The translations under genes and the position numbers were made by a program. A stretch of DNA of 9,202 nt. Origin: Candidatus Rokuibacteriota bacterium. GTDB lineage: Bacteria > Methylomirabilota > Methylomirabilia > Rokubacteriales > CSP1-6. Position 1 is the first letter of the stretch. Each line of letters starts with the position of its first letter. The stretch covers positions 1-9,202 of the forward strand of contig JACOVB010000001.1 in assembly GCA_016177555.1 (NCBI GenBank), in the 5' to 3' direction. Below the pieces are notes generated by a model. That model had not been told where the DNA came from, made no database searches, and worked only from the letters and a program-made list of their open reading frames with translations. Shown here piece by piece: positions 1 through 4,963 of this stretch.

Positions 1-731
1 CCCTGGAAGTGGTCGAGGATGTACTGGAAGCCCTTGCCCTCCTCGCCGATGAGGTTGCGGGCCGGCACGCGGCAGCCGTCGAAGGACAGCTCCGCGGTGT
101 CGCTGGCCCGGGCGCCCAGCTTGTCCAGCGCCCGACCCACGCTGAAGCCCTTCGTGTCGGTGGGGAAGACGATCAGGCTGATGCCCTTTGGCCCCTGCCC
201 GCCGGTGCGGACGGCCAGCGTGATGAAGTCCGCCCGCGTGCCATTGGAGATGAAGATCTTCGAGCCGTTGATGACGTAGTCGCCGCCCTCCCGGCGCGCC
301 GTCGTCTGGAGCCCGGCCACGTTGGAGCCGAAACCCGGCTCCGTCACCCCGAGCGCCCAGATCGTCTCGCCCTTGATCGCGGCCGGGAGGAGGGCGCGCC
401 GCAGCTCCTCGGGCCCCTCGTCGTGGAGCACGGCCGTGGCGAACTCGCTCTGGACGAGCATGCTCACGCCGATCCCCACGGACAGCGAGCGCATGAGCTC
501 CTCGCAGAGCACGACCGTGTACCAGTGGTCCAGGCCGCTCCCGCCGTACTCGGACCCGAAGCGAATGCCGAGATAGCCCAGCTCGCCCATGCGGCGGAAC
601 ACCTCCCGCGGCACGAGCCCGGCGCGCTCCCACTCGTCCGCGCGTGGCGCCAGCTCCCGCAGCACGAACGCCCGCAGGTGCTTCCTGAACAGCTCGTGGT
701 CCTCGCTGAAGTAGCGCGAGTCCGTGTTCAT
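1..731 (-). CDS. Acyl-CoA dehydrogenase family protein (C-terminus beyond the window)
   Basis: The reading frame is open from the ATG at 729-731 to the window edge, giving 243 residues of a protein normally about 380 long. Residues 1-120 match the helical N-terminal domain (start MNTDSRYFSEDHELFRKHL). The flavin-contact motif WALGVTEPGFGSNV lies at 125-138, INGSKIFISNG at 154-164, and FDGCRVPARNLIGEEGKGF at 217-235, all typical of the family's middle beta domain. Members use FAD to desaturate an acyl-CoA at C2-C3 and pass electrons to ETF. The catalytic Glu and substrate-specificity residues are in the missing C-terminal half, so the substrate cannot be named. A GGGAGG ribosome site sits 4 bases before the ATG. 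The gene starts 25 bases after the enoyl-CoA hydratase stop on the same strand, so the two probably form one operon of acyl-CoA catabolism. Confidence 0.93.
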   Translation of the reverse strand, partial: MNTDSRYFSEDHELFRKHLRAFVLRELAPRADEWERAGLVPREVFRRMGELGYLGIRFGSEYGGSGLDHWYTVVLCEELMRSLSVGIGVSMLVQSEFATAVLHDEGPEELRRALLPAAIKGETIWALGVTEPGFGSNVAGLQTTARREGGDYVINGSKIFISNGTRADFITLAVRTGGQGPKGISLIVFPTDTKGFSVGRALDKLGARASDTAELSFDGCRVPARNLIGEEGKGFQYILDHFQ

Positions 732-756
732 GGGGCCTCCCTGGCCGCGCGCGCGG

Positions 757-1512
757 TCACTCGCGCACGATCCCGAGCTGCTTTGCGTAGTCGCGGAGGA
801 TCTGCTTCACCGATCCCTCCGCGACGATCTCCCCGGTGAGCCCGAACTCGTACTCGATGGCGCTCCGCACGTCCATGTACGGGACGGTCCGGGCCGCGCG
901 CTTCACCGCCATGACGGCGGAGAGCGGGTTGCGGGCGAGCCGCTCCGCCTCGGCCCGGGCCGCCGGGAGCAGCTCGCCGGCGGGGACCACACGGTCCACC
1001 AGGCCGATGGCCAACGCCTCCTGCGCCGAGAGCGTCTCGCCCGTCAGCGAGATCTGCAGGGCCTTCGGCATCCCGATCCGCAGCCACAGCTTGGTCATGA
1101 GCGTGTTGATCCCGAAGCGGGTCTCGGGCCGCCCGAAGGAGGCGCCCTCGGCGGCCACGATGACGTCCCCCGACAGCGCCAGGTCGAAGCCGCCCGCGAA
1201 GGCGGGGCCCGCCACCGCCACGACCAGCGGCTTCTTGAAGAAGTAGGTTCTCTCGGTGAACTCCACGGCCCGGTGGGCGAAGGCGCGGAAATCGGTCTCG
1301 ATGACCTCCTTCAGGTCGAAGCCGGCGCTGAAGGCCTCGGCCCCGCCGGTGAGGATGACGGCCTTCACGCGCGAGTCGGCCTCGAGCGCGCCGAGCGCCG
1401 CCTCCAGCTCGTCGCGCAGCGCCATGCTCAGCGCGTTCTTCTGCCGCTTCCGGTTCAGCTCCACGACGGCCAGCGGGGGCTCTTCCGTCACCAGGACCAG
1501 GCTGTCGCTCAC
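757..1512 (-). CDS. Enoyl-CoA hydratase/isomerase (crotonase) family protein
   Basis: This is a 251-residue protein, full length for the crotonase family, starting with GTG at 1510-1512. The start is supported by AGGAGG six bases upstream. The first oxyanion-hole segment is AFSAGFDLKE (60-69) and the second is GPAFAGGFDLALSGDV (102-117), followed by FGRPETRFG (126-134). In rat mitochondrial enoyl-CoA hydratase the two catalytic glutamates are Glu144 (in GGGCELA) and Glu164 (in GQPE). By my by-eye alignment the second is kept here (Glu130) but the first is Asp110. The fold and CoA binding are secure. The exact reaction (hydratase, isomerase or another crotonase chemistry) is open because of that substitution. 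It is first in a minus-strand unit with the acyl-CoA dehydrogenase, consistent with consecutive beta-oxidation-like steps. Confidence 0.93.
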   Translation of the reverse strand: MSDSLVLVTEEPPLAVVELNRKRQKNALSMALRDELEAALGALEADSRVKAVILTGGAEAFSAGFDLKEVIETDFRAFAHRAVEFTERTYFFKKPLVVAVAGPAFAGGFDLALSGDVIVAAEGASFGRPETRFGINTLMTKLWLRIGMPKALQISLTGETLSAQEALAIGLVDRVVPAGELLPAARAEAERLARNPLSAVMAVKRAARTVPYMDVRSAIEYEFGLTGEIVAEGSVKQILRDYAKQLGIVRE

Positions 1513-1524
1513 AGGAGGCCTCCT
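1513..1524 (-). promoter_or_regulatory. Ribosome binding site embedded in a 12-bp palindrome
   Basis: AGGAGGCCTCCT is a perfect palindrome. On the minus strand its AGGAGG half (1519-1524) is the Shine-Dalgarno sequence for the enoyl-CoA hydratase, six bases before the GTG start. This site fixes the choice of GTG. The palindrome reads the same on the plus strand, but no plus-strand gene uses it. Confidence 0.7.
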
Positions 1525-1540
1525 CGGGATCTGAATTTAC

Positions 1541-1553
1541 TGAATACTATTCA
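1541..1553. promoter_or_regulatory. 13-bp palindrome, probable operator
   Basis: TGAATA-C-TATTCA is a perfect inverted repeat with one central base. It covers the predicted -10 box of the minus-strand acyl-CoA promoter and lies 48 bp upstream of the divergent aminotransferase start. A dimeric repressor bound here would block the minus-strand promoter and could also affect the plus-strand one. The TGAAT...ATTCA half-sites resemble, by memory, operators of TetR-type fatty-acid regulators (FadR of Bacillus); that link is only suggestive. No regulator gene is in the window. Confidence 0.45.
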
Positions 1554-1572
1554 TTTCATGAGTTGTGTTCAA
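1544..1572 (-). promoter_or_regulatory. Predicted sigma70-type promoter for the enoyl-CoA hydratase / acyl-CoA dehydrogenase unit
   Basis: On the minus strand there is a -35 hexamer TTGAAC (1567-1572), a 17-base spacer and a -10 hexamer TAGTAT (1544-1549). Each hexamer matches 4 of 6 consensus positions. Transcription would start near 1537, giving a leader of about 25 bases with the AGGAGG ribosome site. This stretch is clearly AT-richer than the flanking genes. Confidence 0.5.
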
Positions 1573-1600
1573 GTGAAAAGTTGGGAGTATCCTGCCCGTC

Positions 1601-2827
1601 ATGACCAACACACCCGCACCCCACTTCGAGAAGTTGCTGTCGAGCCGCGGCCGCATCGGCTGGGGCCGGCCAGTCGGGACGCAGAGACCTGTCACGAGCG
1701 CGCGCTTCGAGTTCGGTGGAGGCTTCCCCGACCCGGCGTCCTTTCCCTACGACGCCCTCGTCGAGGCCACGGCCAGGATGATGAAGGCGGAGGGCGCCCA
1801 GGCCTTGACCTACGGTGACCCGCAGGGCTACCGCGGCCTGCGCGAATTCGTATGCCACAAGTACGGGCTCTTCGAGGGGCTCAAGGTGGCCCCGGAGAAC
1901 ATCATCATCTCCAACGGCTCGGGGCATGCCCTGTCGCTGGCGGTCAGCGCCTTCGTGGACCCGGGCGACGCCATCCTGTGCGAGGCGCCGACCTTCTCGG
2001 GCACGCTCCACACGATCCGGCGGCACGGCCCCCAGGTGCTGGAGGTGCCGGTGGACGCCGAGGGGATGGTGACGAGCGTCGCCCGCCAGCAGCTCGAGGC
2101 ACTCCGCAAGGAGGGACGCCGCTGCAAGCTGATCTACACCATCGACAACTTCCAGAACCCGGCCGGCCCCACGCTGTCGCTGAGGCGTCGCCAGGAGCTC
2201 GTCGACCTGGCCCATGAGTACGACACGCTGATCCTCGAGGACGACGCCTACGGCGAGCTGCGCTTCGAGGGCGAGCACCTGCCCTCGCTCTACGCGCTGG
2301 ACACGGGCGGCCGCGTGATCCGGGCCGGGACCGTCTCCAAGATCCTCGGCGCGGGCTTCCGGCTCGGCTGGCTCCTGGCGCCGAAGGAGATGATCCCCGC
2401 CTTCCAGGGCTTCCTCTTCGGCGGCGGCGTCAACCCCTTCGCCTCACGGGTGGCGACGTACTACCTGAGAGATAATCTCGAGTCGCACGTGGCGCTCCTC
2501 GTCGAGGTGTACCGCGCCAAGCGCGACGCCATGCTCCGCGGTCTCTGGGAAGTGCTGGGCGGGACGGACGTCGAGATCAGCAAGCCCGAGGGCGGCTTCT
2601 TCGTCTGGATCACGCTGCCCACGGGCACGGATACCGCACGGCTCCTGGAGCTGGCCCGCCAGGCGGAGGTGCAGTTCACGCCGGGGCCGGCCTTCTTCCC
2701 CAGCGGCGGCGGCGAGAGGTACATCCGCCTGGCCTACAGCTACGAGCCCCCCGACAAGTGCCACGAGGGGGCGCGGCTCATGGCGCAGGCCATCCTGGGG
2801 TCAGGTCTTGCATTACGACATCGGTAG
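1601..2827 (+). CDS. PLP-dependent aminotransferase, class I/II (fold type I)
   Basis: This 408-residue protein is of the usual length for the family. Visible motifs are the cofactor-phosphate region SNGSGHALSLA (104-114), NFQNPAG (183-189, Asn186), EDDAY (213-217, Asp214 for the pyridine nitrogen and Tyr217), the Schiff-base lysine Lys247 in GTVSKILGAGFRLGW (243-257), and the carboxylate-binding Arg376 in RYIRLAY. The closest style is the 2-aminoadipate/aromatic/branched-chain (LysN- or MocR-domain-like) subgroup, but the amino donor cannot be read from sequence. No well-spaced Shine-Dalgarno exists: GGGAG is 13 bases away, and a TATCCT at 1588-1593 would give a nearly leaderless transcript. 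The last nine residues (GSGLALRHR) and the TAG are encoded by an inserted repeat-like element beginning at 2797, so the native C-terminus was probably replaced. Confidence 0.92.
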   Translation: MTNTPAPHFEKLLSSRGRIGWGRPVGTQRPVTSARFEFGGGFPDPASFPYDALVEATARMMKAEGAQALTYGDPQGYRGLREFVCHKYGLFEGLKVAPENIIISNGSGHALSLAVSAFVDPGDAILCEAPTFSGTLHTIRRHGPQVLEVPVDAEGMVTSVARQQLEALRKEGRRCKLIYTIDNFQNPAGPTLSLRRRQELVDLAHEYDTLILEDDAYGELRFEGEHLPSLYALDTGGRVIRAGTVSKILGAGFRLGWLLAPKEMIPAFQGFLFGGGVNPFASRVATYYLRDNLESHVALLVEVYRAKRDAMLRGLWEVLGGTDVEISKPEGGFFVWITLPTGTDTARLLELARQAEVQFTPGPAFFPSGGGERYIRLAYSYEPPDKCHEGARLMAQAILGSGLALRHR

Positions 2828-2937
2828 GGGTGCGGTCCTGCATTGCGATCGCGGACAGGGTACTGGTCATCGTGTATCGCCGGGAGCGCAGCAGCGGCGG
2901 GGCCGCGGCTACGTGTCGGCTTTCAAGACCTGACCCC
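2797..2937. repeat. 141-bp element bounded by 14-bp perfect inverted repeats (MITE/REP-like)
   Basis: The left arm GGGGTCAGGTCTTG (2797-2810) and right arm CAAGACCTGACCCC (2924-2937) are exact reverse complements. Inside the left part, GGTCTTGCATTACGA (2804-2818) and GGTCCTGCATTGCGA (2834-2848) form an imperfect direct repeat, and GCGATCGC (2845-2852) is a palindrome. The element encodes the last nine codons and the TAG (2825-2827) of the aminotransferase and ends six bases before the GTG of the next gene. I recall similar GGGGTCAGGTCTTG ends in dispersed, transposase-associated repeats of other bacteria, but cannot verify it here. No transposase is encoded inside. Confidence 0.7.
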
Positions 2938-2943
2938 CACGAC

Positions 2944-3930
2944 GTGGAGATAGATCTTCGCGTGCCGGTAGGTCTCCCCGTTCCCGAGGTTGCCGACTTC
3001 ATCGCCCGCTGCGAGGATGCCGGCCTGGACGGGGTCGGCGTGCACGATCACCCGCATAGCGGCCGCGACGTGTACGTGACGCTCGGGCTGGCGGCGGCCC
3101 GCACCCGGCACCTTCGTCTCTACCCAGCGACCTCCAGCCCGGCGGTTCGCCATCCCCTCCTCCTCGCCTCCGCGGCGCACAGCCTGGAAGAGATCGCCCC
3201 GGGACGCTGCTGCCTCACGGTGGCCCCGGGCTTCCTCGCGGTGCGCAGCATCGGGCGGCCGCGCGCGAAGGTGGCCGACATGCGGGAGGCGGTGCTCGAG
3301 CTCCGGCGCCTCCTGGCGGGCGAGACGGTGAGCTTCGGCGGCACGGCGAGCCGGCTCAGGAACGTGAGCGCGCGGCCAACGCCCGTGTACCTGCTGGCGG
3401 CCGGCCCGCGGATGGTCGAGCTCGCGGCCGAGGTGGCCGACGGCGCGCTCGTGCTCGTCGGGCTCCACCGCGATGCCATCACCGCGGCCCGACGGCATCT
3501 GGAAGCGGGAGCACACCGGGCGGGGCGCTCGCTGGACGGCTTCCGGACCATCTTCATCGTGCCCATCGCGATCGAGGACAGCACCGAGACCGCGAGGCGT
3601 TGGGCGCAGCGCTGGTTCGCCCCGGGGCATCCGTGGCTCAGCTACCCGAGCGCCTCCAATCTCTACTGGCTGCGCCAGTGCGGCCTCGATCTCCCCGAGG
3701 AACTCGCTCCGGAGACGATCTCCGACGACCTGGCCGCGCGGGTCTGCGACGCCTTCGGGCTCTTCGGCCCGGCCGAGCGCTGCCTGGAGCGGCTGCTCCA
3801 GGCCCGCGAGGAGGCCGGGGTCGAGCACGTGTTCCTCTTCCCGGCCCACACGCTGGACGGCGGCTACGACATGCCTCGGTGCGAGGTCGAGGCCTTCGCC
3901 CGCGTCATCAAGCCGCGCCTGCCCCGATGA
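2944..3930 (+). CDS. Luciferase-like (LLM-class) oxidoreductase, probably F420- or flavin-dependent
   Basis: From the GTG at 2944 this gives 328 residues, the usual length for LLM-class enzymes, beginning (V/M)EIDLRVPVGLPVPEVADF. The frame is open further upstream, but that part is the repeat element and the end of the aminotransferase gene, so I exclude it. Family signatures are AGLDGVGVHDH (26-36), LGLAAARTRHLRLYPATSS (47-65) followed by the RHP motif (69-71), the core strand LEEIAPGRCCLTVAPGF (81-97), and the late VYLLAAGPRMVELAAEVADG (148-167). These form the TIM-barrel of bacterial-luciferase-type monooxygenases and F420-dependent dehydrogenases; cofactor and substrate are undetermined. 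No Shine-Dalgarno precedes the GTG because the repeat element abuts it. Its TGA overlaps the next gene's ATG (ATGA), so translation of the two is probably coupled and the proteins may work together. Confidence 0.88.
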   Translation: MEIDLRVPVGLPVPEVADFIARCEDAGLDGVGVHDHPHSGRDVYVTLGLAAARTRHLRLYPATSSPAVRHPLLLASAAHSLEEIAPGRCCLTVAPGFLAVRSIGRPRAKVADMREAVLELRRLLAGETVSFGGTASRLRNVSARPTPVYLLAAGPRMVELAAEVADGALVLVGLHRDAITAARRHLEAGAHRAGRSLDGFRTIFIVPIAIEDSTETARRWAQRWFAPGHPWLSYPSASNLYWLRQCGLDLPEELAPETISDDLAARVCDAFGLFGPAERCLERLLQAREEAGVEHVFLFPAHTLDGGYDMPRCEVEAFARVIKPRLPR

Positions 3931-4562
3931 CGCTGCCGATCAAGACGGCCGACGAGCTGGCCGACCATGAGCTGGAGGCTCGGTGGAACGCCCGCCAGGC
4001 CCACCCGTACCGGGACGTCCTGCGACGCATCTTGCGCCTCTTCGCCCAGCGGGGCGGCCCGATCCCGGTGGCGGATCTCCCCGGAGCCGGGAGCGCGCTC
4101 GCGGCGCTCGACGCCGACGATCTCATCCGCATCGAGGCCGGCCAGATCGATCTTGCCTATCCGTTCTCGGCGATCCCGACAGTCTTCGCGCTGCGCCTGG
4201 CGGGAGGGCGAGAGCGCTTCGCCGTCTGCGCCATCGACGCGCTGGGCATCGCGCCGATGCTGGGCGAGTCCGTCCACATCACTGCCGAGTGCCACCACTG
4301 CCACGCGCCGCTCGGGTTCTCGGTCACTCCGGACGGCCCCTCCCCCGGCGCCGAGGGGATCATGGTGTGGGTCGGAACGCGCGAGCCAGGCGCCCACCGG
4401 ATCGCCGGCTCGCTCTGAACGACGCTCAACTTCTTCCGGTCGGAAGAGCACGTGCGGGCCTGGCGAGAGGCGCATCCGGAGGCTCCGGGCGCCGCCGCCA
4501 CCGTCGCCGAGGGCTTCACGCTCGGCCGCCGAATCTTCGGCAATCTCCTGCGCGGCGAGTAG
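3927..4562 (+). CDS. merB: Selenocysteine-containing organomercurial lyase (MerB) family protein, TGA at codon 164 read as Sec
   Basis: Read through the in-frame TGA (4416-4418), the gene encodes 211 residues. Residues 25-90 resemble the winged-helix N-terminal domain of MerB and the rest its catalytic domain. MerB cleaves carbon-mercury bonds; in E. coli MerB the key residues are Cys96, Asp99, Cys117 and Cys159. Here they align with Cys101 and Asp104 ([11 protein letters not shown]), Cys122 (AECHHC) and codon 164 (GSL-U-TTLNFF, against SF-C-CHVHFF in MerB). Cys96-to-Cys159 and Cys101-to-Sec164 are both 63 apart; Cys96-to-Cys117 and Cys101-to-Cys122 both 21. After the TGA, MerB-like sequence continues ([14 protein letters not shown], then [15 protein letters not shown]) to the TAG at 4560. 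A SECIS-like hairpin follows the TGA. The ATG overlaps the upstream TGA with no ribosome site of its own. Selenocysteine is inferred; the substrate may be another organometal or a non-metal compound. Confidence 0.85.
4416..4448 (+). promoter_or_regulatory. Bacterial SECIS-like element: UGA plus hairpin with GGUC loop
   Basis: Nineteen bases after the TGA lies the loop GGUC (4438-4441), closed by a 7-bp stem: TTCTTCC (4431-4437) pairs with GGAAGAG (4442-4448), with six Watson-Crick pairs and one outer U-G pair. Bacterial SECIS hairpins sit inside the coding region just after the UGA and carry conserved G and U in the loop for SelB. By memory, the E. coli fdhF element also has a GGUC loop, 18 bases after its UGA. 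A weaker lower stem (ACG 4422-4424 with CGT 4451-4453) is possible. Confidence 0.75.
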
Positions 4563-4615
4563 CCAGCGGGCGATGCTATGCTGGCTCGCGACGCCACCCG
4601 GGAGGGGCGACGACC

Positions 4616-4645
4616 ATGGGGCTCGAGCAGCAGCTCAGAGCATAG
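4616..4645 (+). pseudogene. Probable truncated gene start (9 codons)
   Basis: ATG GGG CTC GAG CAG CAG CTC AGA GCA TAG encodes MGLEQQLRA and stops. It is preceded by a good ribosome site (GGGAGGGG, 4600-4607, 8 bases before ATG) and a possible -10 box TATGCT (4577-4582). Such start signals in front of so short a frame suggest the 5' end of a lost gene. The sequence after the TAG changes abruptly to an extremely GC-rich hairpin. It could also be chance or a leader peptide. Confidence 0.3.
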
Positions 4646-4683
4646 CCAACACAAACGGCGTCTGGCCCGGCCGAGGCGGGCTG

Positions 4684-4726
4684 GCCCGGCCCCGCCCGCG
4701 GCGGCGGCCGTCGGGTGGGGCCGGGC
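4684..4726. repeat. Strong GC-rich hairpin, 15-bp stem
   Basis: GCCCGGCCCCGCCCG (4684-4698) pairs with CGGGTGGGGCCGGGC (4712-4726) over 15 positions with a single G-T pair, around a 13-base loop. It is flanked by near-identical copies of GCYAACACAA (4645-4654 and 4725-4734). It could terminate transcription downstream of the selenoprotein unit, though there is no T tract, or be a dispersed palindromic repeat. Confidence 0.6.
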
Positions 4727-4878
4727 TAACACAAGATGCGGCACTCTGCTATCTCCCGGTCGGCGCGGTCGAGCGCGGAAGTCCAGGGCAGCAGCACGCG
4801 CTCCGGCAGGGCTGGACGTCGACCGGACTCGTCGAGGTGCACCAGTTCAAGGAGCACCGCCCGCCGGAGGGCGTTCAT
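4726..4878 (-). CDS. Possible small protein, 50 residues, unknown
   Basis: An ATG-started frame encodes a charged, helix-prone 50-residue peptide beginning MNALRRAVLLELVHLDESG and ending in a TAG inside the GC-rich hairpin. It lies downstream of the first PEP-CTERM gene on the same strand and has a weak AGG ribosome site 4 bases before the ATG. The opposite strand is also open over much of this stretch, as is common in GC-rich DNA. I do not recognise it, and it may not be a gene. Confidence 0.22.
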   Translation of the reverse strand: MNALRRAVLLELVHLDESGRRPALPERVLLPWTSALDRADREIAECRILC

Positions 4879-4963
4879 GTCGCCTATCCTCGCGTGCCCC
4901 GGGCAACCGTGCGCGTGAGCGAGGCGCCCGGCAGGGCCTCTGCCTTCTGCGCGCCGACGGACG

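Larger units (their letters stand above)
4563..4963. other. Intergenic region with no convincing full gene
   Basis: This 400-base stretch separates the plus-strand selenoprotein gene from the end of the minus-strand PEP-CTERM gene. It holds a short broken gene start (4616-4645), a very GC-rich hairpin (4684-4726) and a possible 50-residue minus-strand ORF (4726-4878). A nested weak hairpin lies at 4923-4955 (GGCAG-GGCCT-CTGCC inside GGCGC/GCGCC), just after the stop of the minus-strand gene. It may act as a terminator but lacks a T run. Confidence 0.5.

Noticed and set aside
9..839. Long plus-strand open frames opposite the acyl-CoA dehydrogenase and enoyl-CoA hydratase genes
   Set aside because: They are antisense shadows typical of high-GC DNA, with Arg/Pro/Ala-rich or His-rich composition and no domain motifs.
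2758..2943. N-terminal extension of the luciferase-like oxidoreductase (frame open from 2758)
   Set aside because: That part overlaps the aminotransferase 3' end and the inverted-repeat element, and family members start at the IDLRVPVGL region.
3927..4418. Reading the MerB-like gene as a simple truncation or pseudogene ending at TGA 4416-4418
   Set aside because: The same frame continues with family-like sequence, the stop falls exactly on the catalytic Cys column, and a SECIS-like hairpin follows; a random nonsense mutation would not be expected to do all three.
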